The notes: generated by a model from the letters alone, not told the origin. DNA of 64,000 bases from Parvibaculum sp045863935 (GCF_045863935.1 NZ_BTVP01000002.1:92681-156680); one strand, 5' to 3'. Positions 7,983 to 16,831 are shown, counted from the stretch's first letter. Made by a program: numbers and translations.

Positions 7983-9533
7983 ATGGGAGCAGCGACAATC
8001 ACTTCGGGCGCGCGGGTCGCGGAGATCGCCGCCCTGCAGGAGCGGGCGGCACGGGCGGCAAGCGGCTTCAGAAGCATCGGCATCGGACCGGGCGATGTCG
8101 TCGCCGTCTATCTCCGCAACGATTTCCCCTTCATGGAAGCATCGGCCGCGGCAGGCCTCGTCGGCGCCTATTCGACGCCCGTCAACTGGCATAATTCGCC
8201 GGACGAGGCGCGCTACATCTTCGAGAATTCCGGTGCGAAGGCGATCGTCATTCATGCCGATCTGCTGCGCGGCATCGAAAAGGCGATCCCGAAGGATGTG
8301 CCCGTCTTCGTTGTCGAGACACCGTCCGAGATCGTTTCGGCCTATGGCCTGTCGCCGGACGAGGCCAAGCTTCCGGCCGGCGCCACGAGCTGGGACAAAT
8401 GGCTCGCGCAGTTTCCGCCCATCGAGGCAGGCCCGGCCGAGGCGCCGGGATCGATGATCTATACATCCGGCACGACCGGCCATCCGAAGGGCGTGCGCCG
8501 CGCGCCGCCGACGCCGGAACAGGCCGTTGCCTGGGCCGGGATCATCGGCAAGGTGATGGGCTTCAACGCCACCTATGGCGATCCGAAGGACATGGTCACC
8601 GTCGTCACCGGCCCGATGTATCACTCCGCGCCCAATGCCTACGGGCTCTATGCCTTCCGCGTCGGCGCGAACATCATCCTGCAGCCGCGCTTCGACGCGG
8701 AAGAGCTCCTGCAGATGATCGAACGCCACAAGGTCACGCATCTTCACATGGTGCCGACCATGTTCGTGCGTCTGCTGAAACTGCCGGAGGATGTGAAGAA
8801 GAAATACGACCTTTCCTCGCTGCGCTTCGTCGTTCACGCGGCGGCGCCCTGCCCCGTTCACGTCAAGCAGGCAATGATCGAGTGGTGGGGCCCCGTCATC
8901 AACGAGTATTATGGCGGCACGGAAACGGGCGCTGTCGTCTTCTGCAATTCGGAAGAATACCTCGCCCATCCGGGCACCGTCGGCAAGGCGGTCGAGAATG
9001 CGAAGGTTCTCGTGCTCGACGACAATGGCAACGAGCTCGCACGCGGCGCGACCGGCGAGATCGTCTGCCGCACCGCCACCATCCCCGACTTCACCTATCA
9101 CGGCGACGACGAAAAGCGCCGCAAGTCGGAGAAGGCCGGGCTCATCGCACTCGGCGATGTCGGCTATCTCGACGAGGATGGCTTCCTCTATCTCTGCGAC
9201 CGCGCGAAGGACATGGTCATCTCCGGCGGCGTGAACATCTATCCCGCCGAGATCGAGGCCGAACTTCACAAGATGCCGGGCGTGGGCGACTGCGCGGTCT
9301 TCGGCATTCCCGACGACGAGTTCGGCGAATCCCTCTGCGCCGTGGTCCAGCCCCAGCCCGGTGCGACGCTCAAGGAAGCGGATGTCCGTTCCTTCCTGCG
9401 CGAGCGGGTCGCGGGCTACAAGGTGCCGAAGAAGGTCGAGTTCCGCTCCGACCTGCCGCGCGAGGATTCCGGGAAAATATTCAAGCGCAAGCTCCGTGAA
9501 CCCTATTGGGAAGGCGCCGGGCGAGCCATCTGA
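7983..9533 (+). CDS. AMP-forming acyl-CoA synthetase
   Basis: This 516-residue member of the ANL adenylating superfamily activates a carboxylic acid to acyl-CoA through acyl-AMP. The phosphate loop is 'YTSGTTGHPKGV', the A5 motif 'YYGGTETG', the hinge region 'YLCDRAKDMVISGGVNIYPA', and the A10 catalytic lysine is in 'REDSGKIFKRKLR'. The start at 7983 follows GGGGAGGAGACG; a longer open frame upstream overlaps the divergent promoter region and is rejected. The sequence type is close to FadD-like ligases of alphaproteobacteria. Chain length is not predictable from the sequence. A classical terminator follows. Confidence 0.9.
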   Translation: MGAATITSGARVAEIAALQERAARAASGFRSIGIGPGDVVAVYLRNDFPFMEASAAAGLVGAYSTPVNWHNSPDEARYIFENSGAKAIVIHADLLRGIEKAIPKDVPVFVVETPSEIVSAYGLSPDEAKLPAGATSWDKWLAQFPPIEAGPAEAPGSMIYTSGTTGHPKGVRRAPPTPEQAVAWAGIIGKVMGFNATYGDPKDMVTVVTGPMYHSAPNAYGLYAFRVGANIILQPRFDAEELLQMIERHKVTHLHMVPTMFVRLLKLPEDVKKKYDLSSLRFVVHAAAPCPVHVKQAMIEWWGPVINEYYGGTETGAVVFCNSEEYLAHPGTVGKAVENAKVLVLDDNGNELARGATGEIVCRTATIPDFTYHGDDEKRRKSEKAGLIALGDVGYLDEDGFLYLCDRAKDMVISGGVNIYPAEIEAELHKMPGVGDCAVFGIPDDEFGESLCAVVQPQPGATLKEADVRSFLRERVAGYKVPKKVEFRSDLPREDSGKIFKRKLREPYWEGAGRAI

Positions 9534-9554
9534 GCCGCTTCGGCCTGAATGAGG

Positions 9555-9581
9555 AAAAGGGGCGGGTTTCCGCCCCTTTTT
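9555..9581 (+). terminator. Rho-independent terminator
   Basis: AAAAGGGGCGG (9555-9565), a four-base loop (9566-9569) and CCGCCCCTTTT (9570-9580) form a GC stem followed by a five-T run, 22 bases after the ligase stop codon. Confidence 0.9.
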
Positions 9582-9628
9582 CTTGGGTGCGGTGCGGCGG
9601 AATGCCTCGCTGCATTGCAATAATTTCA

Positions 9629-9669
9629 TTGACTGACATCTTGTCAGTTTGTGCGGCGCAGCATATCTT
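9629..9669 (+). promoter_or_regulatory. Promoter with palindromic operator
   Basis: -35 TTGTCA (9641-9646), a 17-base spacer and -10 TATCTT (9664-9669) form a sigma70-type promoter. A perfect dyad ACTGAC-N5-GTCAGT (9632-9648) overlaps the -35 box and is the right size for a TetR- or MarR-type repressor. The regulator is not identified. The region drives the small gene at 9770. Confidence 0.5.
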
Positions 9670-9675
9670 GAGCTT

Positions 9676-9769
9676 AATGAGACAAGAAGACCGCCCCAGG
9701 CGGTAACCCCTCCGGGGGCGGAAACGATCGGGCCGGACTGAGTGTCACTTGAAGTAACGAGGTAAGCCC
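9676..9769 (+). ncRNA. Structured 5' leader of the 73-residue gene
   Basis: The predicted transcript start near 9676 leaves a leader of about 94 bases. It contains two consecutive hairpins, ACCGCC-cca-GGCGGT (9690-9704) and CCCC-tcc-GGGG (9707-9717). The second presents a C-U-C-C stretch that could pair with a Shine-Dalgarno sequence. An imperfect dyad GTCACTTGAAGTAAC follows near the start codon. I do not recognise a known riboswitch class. It may be a regulatory leader or a small RNA with its own promoter. Confidence 0.35.
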
Positions 9770-9991
9770 ATGAATTCCGCACAGCATCTCGCCTCCTACG
9801 CCGCGGCCCATACGAAGTCCCTTGGCGCCGACATCGCAGTCCGGGCGGCGCATCTCCGCGACGCCGGCAAGTCCCTGCTCGCCAGGGCCAGCCACGGTTT
9901 CAATGCGTCCGAGGCCCTCACGGCGGGCGGCTACACGCTGCTCTCGCTCTACACGGCGGGTTTCGTCGCCTATATCGCCGCCGCTTACTGA
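9770..9991 (+). CDS. Small hypothetical protein, possible C-terminal membrane segment
   Basis: This is a 73-residue protein of unknown function. The first two-thirds are a polar, alanine-rich helix-forming stretch, and the last third (about residues 50-72, 'GGYTLLSLYTAGFVAYIAAA') is hydrophobic and could insert in the membrane. ACGAGGTAAG precedes the ATG. Codon use matches the neighbouring genes, and a promoter, operator and structured leader stand upstream, which supports it as a real regulated gene. No family is recognised. Confidence 0.6.
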   Translation: MNSAQHLASYAAAHTKSLGADIAVRAAHLRDAGKSLLARASHGFNASEALTAGGYTLLSLYTAGFVAYIAAAY

Positions 9992-10078
9992 CCCCCTCCC
10001 GCAAACAAGGCCGGGCGCGGCCTTCCCGCCGCGCCCTTGTGCCATTCACCCCTGTTGGCCGCTCCTCGGTGCCCTCGC

Positions 10079-10123
10079 TTGCGCCGCGTAAAGACCTACC
10101 CATATAATAAGCACTCCTTATTA
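10079..10123 (+). promoter_or_regulatory. marR promoter and palindromic MarR operator
   Basis: -35 TTGCGC (10079-10084), an 18-base spacer and a consensus -10 TATAAT (10103-10108) are followed by the MarR start at 10161. A perfect dyad TAATAAG-N5-CTTATTA (10105-10123) overlaps the -10 box. MarR proteins bind this kind of short AT-rich dyad, so autorepression of the whole efflux operon is likely. Confidence 0.7.
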
Positions 10124-10160
10124 AGGGGCAGGCACGCTACCAATCTGGCGAGGTGAATCC

Positions 10161-10643
10161 ATGAGCGCAAACCAGAATCCGGACCGCAGCACGGGCTTTC
10201 TCTTAAGAGACAATTCCCGTTTCGTGAAGGCCGCCTTCAATGACCGGGTCAGCGGCCTCACCCAGGCGCAATGGGGCGCCCTCGCCCAGCTTTCGCGGCA
10301 TCAGGGGCTCAATCAGGTCGGTCTCGCCGATCTCCTCGAAGTGCAGCCCATCACCGTGGCACGGCTCATCGACAAGCTCGTCGGACTTGGCGTGGTGGAG
10401 CGCAGGGCCGATCCCAACGACCGGCGCGCGCAGCAACTCTTCCTGACGGACAAGGCGCAGCCGCTGCTCGACCAGATGTGGGAGGCCGCGGACGAAATCC
10501 TCGACGAAGCCTATGCGGGCTTCAGCGAAGAAGAACGAGCCAGGTTCATCGACATGCTCGTGCGCATGCGCTGCAACCTCGCCCACTTTACGCAGCACGA
10601 CAGCGCCCGCTCCCGCGCGGCGAGTTTCAGGAAGGCCGGTTAA
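10161..10643 (+). CDS. MarR-family transcriptional regulator
   Basis: This is a 160-residue winged-helix repressor. The recognition-helix region reads 'GLNQVGLADLLEVQPITVAR', and the wing 'VVERRADPNDRRAQQLFLT' contains the D-x-R-R signature of MarR proteins. It is the first gene of a three-gene operon with an HlyD/EmrA adaptor and an EmrB-type pump; the adaptor starts five bases after its stop codon. This layout (repressor-adaptor-pump) resembles E. coli mprA-emrA-emrB. A ligand would release it from the dyad overlapping its own -10 box. AGGTGAATCC upstream of the ATG serves as ribosome-binding site. Confidence 0.9.
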   Translation: MSANQNPDRSTGFLLRDNSRFVKAAFNDRVSGLTQAQWGALAQLSRHQGLNQVGLADLLEVQPITVARLIDKLVGLGVVERRADPNDRRAQQLFLTDKAQPLLDQMWEAADEILDEAYAGFSEEERARFIDMLVRMRCNLAHFTQHDSARSRAASFRKAG

Positions 10644-10648
10644 ACATC

Positions 10649-11746
10649 ATGTCTGCATTATTGGCGGGGGCCGGCGAGCGCATTCGCGCCCGGTTCGGGC
10701 GTCCCGATTCATCCCGGTTGCGGCCGATCCTCATGATCGGCGTCCCCCTTCTCGTCGTCGTCATCGGCACCACCCTCTATTTTACCGGCGGCCGCTACGT
10801 CAGCACCGACAATGCCTATGTGAAGGCCGACGCGGTTTCGATCAGCCCCGAGGTCGGCGGCCGCATCGTCAAGGTCTTCGTGACGCAGAACCAGCATGTC
10901 GCGGCGGGTGAGAAAATCCTTCAACTCGACCCCGAGCCTTATCGCATCGCGCTGTCCGAAGCCGAGGCCCAGCTTGCACAGGCTGCCGCCAATGTGCGCG
11001 CCATGCAGGCGCGCTACCGCATGACGACCGCGCAGCTCGAACTCGCAAAGAGCAACATCGATTATTACGGCAAGGAGTATGAGCGGCAGAAATCTCTGGC
11101 GCGCAACGATTTCGTCAGCCAGGCGAAGCTCGACGAGGCGAAGCACAATTACGACACGGCGATGCAGCTCTCCGCCGTCCTCGGACAGAGCATCGCGGAG
11201 ATTGCCGCCAATCTCGACGACATACCGGACGCACCGGTCGAGCGGCACTCGGCCTATATGCAGGCAAAGGCCGTTCGCGACCGCGCCGCGCTCAACCTCA
11301 ATCACGCGACGCTCTATGCGCCTTTCGGCGGCGTCCTCGGCTCGCAGCCGCAGGTCGGCGACAACGTCGCGCCGGGCACCCCCGTCGTCAGCCTCATTTC
11401 CGACGAGAAGCTCTGGGTCGAGGCCAACTTCAAGGAAACGCAGCTCACCGACGTTCACATCGGACAGAAGGCGAGCATCACCATCGACACCTATCCCGGC
11501 CGTACCTGGGAAGGTCATGTGGCGAGCATCGCACAGGGCACGGGCGCCGAATTCTCGATCCTTCCCGCGCAGAACTCGACGGGCAACTGGGTGAAGGTCG
11601 TGCAGCGCATTCCCGTCCGCATCTCCATCGACCGCGCGGCGGGCGACCCCGTCATACGCGCGGGCATGAGCTCCGAAGTGGAGATCGACACCGCATCCGA
11701 AATCGAAGTCGCCGCGCATGGCGGCACTGAAGGCAGCCAGTTGTGA
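10649..11746 (+). CDS. HlyD/EmrA-family membrane-fusion protein
   Basis: This is a 365-residue periplasmic adaptor of an EmrAB-type tripartite efflux pump. A cytoplasmic N-terminus is followed by one membrane segment (about residues 28-46, 'ILMIGVPLLVVVIGTTLYFT'). Next come the first lipoyl half ('VGGRIVKVFVTQNQHVAAGE'), an alpha-helical hairpin (about residues 105-200), the second lipoyl half ('NATLYAPFGG'-like) and the beta-barrel domain ('LWVEANFKETQLTDVHIGQK'). The start at 10649 is the first ATG after marR. Its stop codon overlaps the GTG start of the pump gene (GTGA), indicating translational coupling. Confidence 0.9.
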   Translation: MSALLAGAGERIRARFGRPDSSRLRPILMIGVPLLVVVIGTTLYFTGGRYVSTDNAYVKADAVSISPEVGGRIVKVFVTQNQHVAAGEKILQLDPEPYRIALSEAEAQLAQAAANVRAMQARYRMTTAQLELAKSNIDYYGKEYERQKSLARNDFVSQAKLDEAKHNYDTAMQLSAVLGQSIAEIAANLDDIPDAPVERHSAYMQAKAVRDRAALNLNHATLYAPFGGVLGSQPQVGDNVAPGTPVVSLISDEKLWVEANFKETQLTDVHIGQKASITIDTYPGRTWEGHVASIAQGTGAEFSILPAQNSTGNWVKVVQRIPVRISIDRAAGDPVIRAGMSSEVEIDTASEIEVAAHGGTEGSQL

Positions 11747-13272
11747 ACCCCAACCTGCAGCGCACCATCGTCACGGGCTCGATTATGCTCGCGACGATCA
11801 TGCAGACGCTCGACTCTACCATCGCGAATGTCGCGCTCCCCCACATGCAGGGCAGCTTCTCCGCGACACAGGAGCAGATCGCCTGGGTGCTGACTTCCTA
11901 CATCGTCGCCGCCGCCGTCTTCACGCCGACGACGGGTTTCCTCGCAACCCGCCTCGGACGGCGCAATCTTCTCGCCAGTGCCGTCATCGGTTTCACGGTC
12001 GCCTCCATGCTGTGCGGCGCCGCCACCTCCCTATCCGAGATCGTCCTCTTCCGTCTCCTGCAAGGCATGTTCGGTGCGGCACTGGTGCCGCTCTCACAAG
12101 CGATCCTGCTCGACACCTATCCGCCCGAGAAGCACGGGGCCGCCATGGCGGTCTGGGGCATGGGCGTCATGGTCGGCCCCATTCTCGGTCCCGCGCTGGG
12201 CGGCTGGCTCACCGACGCCTATAGCTGGCGCTGGGTTTTCTACATCAACGTACCCTTCGGCCTGCTCGCGCTCGCCGGCATCTTTGCCGCCAGCAGCGAA
12301 GCCCCCGTCGACAAAAGCCGCCGTTTCGACTGGCAGGGCTTCGCCTATCTGGGGCTTTCCATCGCCGGACTGCAGATCATGCTGGACCGCGGCCAGGTGC
12401 AGGACTGGTTCTCGTCGACGGAAATCATCGTCGAGGCGGGCATCGCCGCCATCGCCTTCTTCCTCTTCATCGTCCATTCCATGACGACGAAGAACCCCTT
12501 CATCACGCTGCACCTCTTTCGCGACCGCAACCTCGTCGTCGGCCTCGTTCTCATCACCGTCGTTGGCGTCGTGCTCTTTGCCACCATGGCGCTGCTGCCG
12601 CCCTATCTCGAAACGCTGATGGGCTATCCGGTCGTCACCACGGGCCTCGTCCTCGCACCGCGCGGCATCGGCACCATGATCGCGATGTTCCTCGTCGGCC
12701 GGCTCGTGAACCGCATCGACATCCGCCTCATCATGGCGTTCGGCATGCTGCTCACCATCTATTCGCTGTGGGAAATGTCGCGCTTCAATCTCTATATCGA
12801 CGAAGGCATGATCGTCACGACCGGCGTCATCCAGGGCTTCGGTCTCGGCTTCATTTTCGTGCCGCTCACCACGGCGACATTCGCGACGCTCTCGCCGGAA
12901 CTCCGCACCGAGGGCACGAGCCTCTACAGCCTCATGCGCAATATCGGGTCGAGCGCCGGCATCTCGATTACGCAGGCTCTCATCTCGCGCTACACGCAGA
13001 TCAACCACGAAATATTGTCGCGCAACGTGTCCGAGCTCAATCCGCTGCTGAGGCCGGAGCACGCGCCGCCCGGCTGGGATGTGCAGACCATGCAGGGCCT
13101 CGCCCTTGCGGAAGGCGAAGTCACCCGTCAGGCCGCCTCCATCGCCTATCTCAACGACTTCAAGCTGATGATGTATCTGACGCTGCTCGCACTCCCACTG
13201 CTGCTTCTGTTGCGCACCCCGCGCCACGGACAGGCGGCTTCCTCGGAGATGCCCGCGGCACATCTCGACTGA
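11743..13272 (+). CDS. DHA2-family MFS multidrug transporter, EmrB-like
   Basis: This is a 509-residue inner-membrane proton antiporter with about 14 transmembrane segments. Motif C of drug antiporters is visible as 'GMGVMVGPILGPALGGWLTD', and the N-terminal 'LDSTIANVALPHMQGSFSAT' is the hallmark of DHA2/EmrB proteins. The start codon is GTG at 11743, overlapping the adaptor's stop by four bases. It works with the upstream adaptor and an outer-membrane channel not present here, so a TolC homologue elsewhere is required. The likely regulator is the MarR protein two genes upstream. Substrate is unknown. Confidence 0.92.
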   Translation: MNPNLQRTIVTGSIMLATIMQTLDSTIANVALPHMQGSFSATQEQIAWVLTSYIVAAAVFTPTTGFLATRLGRRNLLASAVIGFTVASMLCGAATSLSEIVLFRLLQGMFGAALVPLSQAILLDTYPPEKHGAAMAVWGMGVMVGPILGPALGGWLTDAYSWRWVFYINVPFGLLALAGIFAASSEAPVDKSRRFDWQGFAYLGLSIAGLQIMLDRGQVQDWFSSTEIIVEAGIAAIAFFLFIVHSMTTKNPFITLHLFRDRNLVVGLVLITVVGVVLFATMALLPPYLETLMGYPVVTTGLVLAPRGIGTMIAMFLVGRLVNRIDIRLIMAFGMLLTIYSLWEMSRFNLYIDEGMIVTTGVIQGFGLGFIFVPLTTATFATLSPELRTEGTSLYSLMRNIGSSAGISITQALISRYTQINHEILSRNVSELNPLLRPEHAPPGWDVQTMQGLALAEGEVTRQAASIAYLNDFKLMMYLTLLALPLLLLLRTPRHGQAASSEMPAAHLD

Positions 13273-13331
13273 GCATCCGCCCATTGCAGTCCTTCGCCGA
13301 AGGGTTCAATCTGCGGCAAACGGGAGGCCCC

Positions 13332-14243
13332 ATGCCGGTTCAGATTCCATATGTACGCGAAATCGAGTTCGAATACGGCGCCTGCGACGAGGTTTCGCCG
13401 CTGATCCGCCGCGTGGTCGCGCACAATCCGTCCGCCTTCACCTACAAGGGCACCGGCACCTACATCATCGGCGAGGGCGATGTCGCCGTCATCGATCCGG
13501 GCCCGCTGCTCAACGAGCATGTGGAGGCGCTTCTTCGCGCACTCGAAGGCGAAACGGTAAGCCATATCCTCCTCACGCATACGCATAGCGACCACTCGCC
13601 CGCCGCAAAGCCCCTGAAGGCGCTCACCGGCGCCCGGACCTTTGCCTTCGGGCCGCATGGTTCGGGACAGAAGCAGGCGCCGGATGGCGACGTGCAGGTC
13701 GAGGAAGACGGCGATATGGATTTCGTGCCGGATGTCGAGCTGCGTCACGGCGACATCATCGAAGGCGATGGCTGGACCGTCGAATGCGTCTACACGCCGG
13801 GCCACACCTCGAACCATATGTGCTTCGCGCTTCGCGAAGAGAAGGCGCTCTTCACCGGCGACCATGTGATGGGCTGGTCGACAAGCATCGTCAGCCCGCC
13901 CGATGGCAATATGGAAGACTACATGGCCTCGCTGCGCCTGCTCCTCACGCGCGACGACGAGATCTACTGGCCGACGCATGGGCCCGCGATCACCGATCCG
14001 AAGCCCTTCGTGCGTTCCTTCATCGAGCACCGCGAAGACCGCGAACGGCAGATCATGGAACAGCTCGCGGCGGGCCGCACGCGCATTCAGGACATGGTGC
14101 CCATCATGTATGCCGCCGTCGACAAGCGGCTCTATCCCGCCGCCGCCCGCTCCGTCCTCGCCCATATGGAGCATCTCGTCGCGCGCGGTGCCGTGCGCAC
14201 GGAAGGCCGGCCGACGCTCGGCAGCGAGTTCAGGCTGGCTTAA
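13332..14243 (+). CDS. MBL-fold metallo-hydrolase, LACTB2/glyoxalase II-like
   Basis: This is a 303-residue metallo-beta-lactamase-fold protein. The Zn-binding motif H-x-H-x-D-H appears as 'THTHSDHSP' (about residues 83-91). A second metal histidine is in 'YTPGHTSNHM', the bridging Asp in 'FTGDHVMG' and the distal His in 'WPTHGPAI'. The C-terminal winged-helix-like segment (about residues 245-300) is typical of the LACTB2 subgroup, which hydrolyses thioesters or acts on RNA. The start at 13332 (MPVQIPY) follows GGGAGGCCCC. It lies 59 bases after the pump gene and may be its last operon member. The substrate is not known. Confidence 0.82.
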   Translation: MPVQIPYVREIEFEYGACDEVSPLIRRVVAHNPSAFTYKGTGTYIIGEGDVAVIDPGPLLNEHVEALLRALEGETVSHILLTHTHSDHSPAAKPLKALTGARTFAFGPHGSGQKQAPDGDVQVEEDGDMDFVPDVELRHGDIIEGDGWTVECVYTPGHTSNHMCFALREEKALFTGDHVMGWSTSIVSPPDGNMEDYMASLRLLLTRDDEIYWPTHGPAITDPKPFVRSFIEHREDRERQIMEQLAAGRTRIQDMVPIMYAAVDKRLYPAAARSVLAHMEHLVARGAVRTEGRPTLGSEFRLA

Positions 14244-14256
14244 CCGCCCCCTCTCC

Positions 14257-14345
14257 CGTCATGGCCCGCTTCATGCGGGCCATCCACGTCTTGCTGCTAA
14301 CATGAAAAGAAGACGTGGATGACCCGGACAAGCCGGGTCATGACG
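14257..14345. repeat. Family-A palindromic repeat, copy A1
   Basis: Two hairpins (GGCCCGC..GCGGGCC and TGACCCGG..CCGGGTCA) flank an inverted ATCCACGTCTT / AAGACGTGGAT, and the outermost CGTCATG / CATGACG arms also pair. The whole unit is a REP/BIME-like cruciform. It recurs at 50734-50825 and as a half copy at 19052-19079. Confidence 0.85.
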
Positions 14346-14368
14346 TTTTTGAGGGAAACTCTGCTCCC

Positions 14369-15118
14369 CTACCCCTCGTCGCCGAGATTCACCTTCAGCG
14401 CATGAAGATAGCTGCGGATGCGGTTCGCATTCGCGCCCATGTCGCTGATGCCGACGCGCGAAACGGAGCGGACATCCACCGCCGCGCCCTCGCCCGCTTC
14501 CGTGACGCGGATCGCGATGTCGTCCTTGAAGTTCATCACGCGCGTCGTCGCCGTCGCCTCGATCAAGCCCTGCTCGGGGTTGGACGCGACGATCTCCCAG
14601 CCCATGCCCCGTGCGGTTTCGAGCGCCGCCTCATAGACCTTGCCCGGCTGCGCCTCGATCTCGAGCGTCTTGAGATCGGGATAGGCCTGTGCCTGGAGCT
14701 CGGCGAGGTCGGCGGGCTCCGCCCGGTCGAGCGGGTTCGACGTTTCGCCGCGCAGCGCCACCACCGCATCGAACGCGGGCGGATTGGCGAGGTCGGTCGC
14801 GATGTCGTGGATGCGCGGCACTTTCGAGCCCGCGATCATCGCCTGGCCGACAGGCGCCGCGACCAGAAGGCCGATCACGAGCCCGGCGATTGCCGTGCGC
14901 ACGCCGCTTCGCGACGAGACGAGGCTCATGACGAGCGCGATCGCCGAGACGACGGCGCCGAGCAGGCCGATGGCCGCGCCGCCCGCAAGGCCGAGCAGCG
15001 CCGGACGGAAATCCAGCACGCCGAGGCGATGGCCGAGTATGCCGAGCGCCAGCACGGCGAGACCCAGAATGGCGAGCCTCAGTCCCCACGCGGCAAGCCG
15101 CGACTTGTCACCGTTCAT
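14369..15118 (-). CDS. DUF1499-family membrane protein
   Basis: This is a 249-residue protein with three or four N-terminal transmembrane segments (about residues 10-100, very Ala/Leu/Val-rich). A soluble DUF1499 domain follows, with 'VYEAALETARGMGWEIVAS' and 'MNFKDDIAIRVTEAGEGAAV' and a final 'RVGISDMGANANRIR'. The function of the domain is not established. It is transcribed alone on the minus strand; its end lies beside repeat A1, and its start is 72 bases from the end of the upstream acyl-CoA ligase, so the two may be co-transcribed. Confidence 0.75.
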   Translation of the reverse strand: MNGDKSRLAAWGLRLAILGLAVLALGILGHRLGVLDFRPALLGLAGGAAIGLLGAVVSAIALVMSLVSSRSGVRTAIAGLVIGLLVAAPVGQAMIAGSKVPRIHDIATDLANPPAFDAVVALRGETSNPLDRAEPADLAELQAQAYPDLKTLEIEAQPGKVYEAALETARGMGWEIVASNPEQGLIEATATTRVMNFKDDIAIRVTEAGEGAAVDVRSVSRVGISDMGANANRIRSYLHALKVNLGDEG

Positions 15119-15190
15119 GGTGTTCTGCTTTCCCTCTGCGGCGGACGGAATGTCCGCCGGGATATGATTTGCCCTGCCCGGCGCGCTTGT

Positions 15191-16831
15191 CTATTCGGCG
15201 GCGTTCGCCGTCGGCAGCGTGTAATCCTTGAACTTCTCGCGCAGCGCGAGCTTCTGGATCTTGCCCGTTGCCGTGTGCGGAATTTCATCCACGAAGACGA
15301 CGTCGTCCGGCATCCACCACTTGGCGATCTTGCCTTCCATGTAGCGCAATATCTCGTCCTTCGAGGGGTTTTCGCCTTCCTTCGCCACGACGATCAGCAG
15401 CGGGCGCTCGTCCCATTTGGGATGCACGATGCCGATGACAGCGGCTTCCGCGACCTTCGGATGACCGACCGCGAGGTTTTCGATTTCGATGGAGGAAATC
15501 CATTCGCCGCCGGACTTGATGACGTCCTTCGCGCGGTCGGTGATCTGCATGTAGCCCTGGGGATCGATGGTCGCGACGTCGCCCGTATCGAACCAGCCGT
15601 CCTTGTCGAGGATGTTGCCGCCCTCGCCCTTGAGATAGGCGCCGGCGATCGCGGGTCCGCGCACCATCAGATGGCCGAAGGCCTTGCCGTCCGACGGCAG
15701 CTCCTTGCCGTCATCGTCGGTGATCTTCATCTCGACCGTGTAGATCGCGCGGCCCTGCTTCACCTTCACGTCGATCTGCTTTTCGAGCGGGAGTTCGTCC
15801 ATGCCGGCCTTCAGCGCGCCGAGCGTGCCCATGGGCGACATTTCCGTCATGCCCCAGGCGTGGAACACCTTCACGTCGTATTTCTCTTCGAAAATCTCGA
15901 TCATGGAGCGCGGCGCGGCCGAGCCGCCGATCACCACGCGGTCGAGCTTCGGCAGTTTGGCGCCGGTCTTTTCCAGATATTGCAGCAGCATCAGCCAGAC
16001 GGTCGGCACGGCCGCCGTCACCGTCACCTGTTCCTTGTCGAGCAGCTCGTAGATGCTCTCACCGTCCATGTTCGCGCCGGGCATCACGATCTTCGCGCCG
16101 ACGGCCGGCGCCGCGAACGCGATACCCCAGGCATTCGCATGGAACATCGGCACCACGGGCAGGATCGCATCGGCGGACTTCATGCCGAGCGCATCGCCCA
16201 TGTTGGCGGCCATCGAATGCAGCACGTTTGATCGGTGCGAATAGAGCACGCCCTTGGGGTTGCCCGTCGTGCCCGACGTATAGCAAAGGCCGCAAGCGGC
16301 GTTCTCGTCCACTTCCGCCCATTTGAACTCGCCGTCCTCGGCTTCCACGATCTCCTCGAAGCAGAGCGCGTTCGGCAGCGACGTTTCGGGCATGTGCGCC
16401 CGGTCCGTCATGACGACGTAAGTCTTCACGTTGGGCAGCTTGCCGGCGATGCCTTCGAGGATCGGTACGAAGGTCAGGTCGAGGAAGATGACCTTGTCCT
16501 CGGCGTGGTTGATGATGTAGACGAGCTGTTCGGCGAAGAGGCGCGGGTTCAGCGTGTGGCAGACCGCGCCCATGCCCATGATGCCGTACCAGGCTTCGAG
16601 GTGGCGCGCCGTGTTCCAGGCCATGGTCGCGACGATGTCGCCTTCCTTGATGCCGAGCCGGGTCAGCGCCTGCGCCACCTTGCGGGCGCGCAGGTGGACC
16701 TGCTTGTAGGTGGTGCGCGTGATCGGCCCCTCGACGGTCCGCGTCACGATCTCCCGGTCGCCATGAAAACGTGCGGCGTGGTCGATAATCGTGCTCACGC
16801 GCAGCGGCCAGTTCTGCATCAATCCCTGCAT
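15191..16831 (-). CDS. AMP-forming medium/long-chain acyl-CoA ligase (AlkK/DmdB-like)
   Basis: This 546-residue ANL enzyme has 'YTSGTTGNPKGVLYSHRSN' (phosphate loop), 'AWGMTEMSP' (A5), 'YMQITDRAKDVIKSGGEWIS' (hinge and A8) and the A10 lysine in 'PHTATGKIQKLALRE'. The front part 'MGAVCHTLNPRLFAEQL' is characteristic of the AlkK group, which includes medium-chain fatty-acid ligases and 3-methylmercaptopropionate-CoA ligase (DmdB). Either role is possible. It is divergent from the amidase gene at 17018. A DmdC-like dehydrogenase (37719) and an AcuI-like reductase (62205) occur elsewhere in the window. Confidence 0.88.
   Translation of the reverse strand: MQGLMQNWPLRVSTIIDHAARFHGDREIVTRTVEGPITRTTYKQVHLRARKVAQALTRLGIKEGDIVATMAWNTARHLEAWYGIMGMGAVCHTLNPRLFAEQLVYIINHAEDKVIFLDLTFVPILEGIAGKLPNVKTYVVMTDRAHMPETSLPNALCFEEIVEAEDGEFKWAEVDENAACGLCYTSGTTGNPKGVLYSHRSNVLHSMAANMGDALGMKSADAILPVVPMFHANAWGIAFAAPAVGAKIVMPGANMDGESIYELLDKEQVTVTAAVPTVWLMLLQYLEKTGAKLPKLDRVVIGGSAAPRSMIEIFEEKYDVKVFHAWGMTEMSPMGTLGALKAGMDELPLEKQIDVKVKQGRAIYTVEMKITDDDGKELPSDGKAFGHLMVRGPAIAGAYLKGEGGNILDKDGWFDTGDVATIDPQGYMQITDRAKDVIKSGGEWISSIEIENLAVGHPKVAEAAVIGIVHPKWDERPLLIVVAKEGENPSKDEILRYMEGKIAKWWMPDDVVFVDEIPHTATGKIQKLALREKFKDYTLPTANAAE

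Noticed and set aside
14315..16231. 638-codon plus-strand frame
   Set aside because: It runs antisense to the DUF1499 and AlkK-like genes, with Arg/His/Asp-rich composition.
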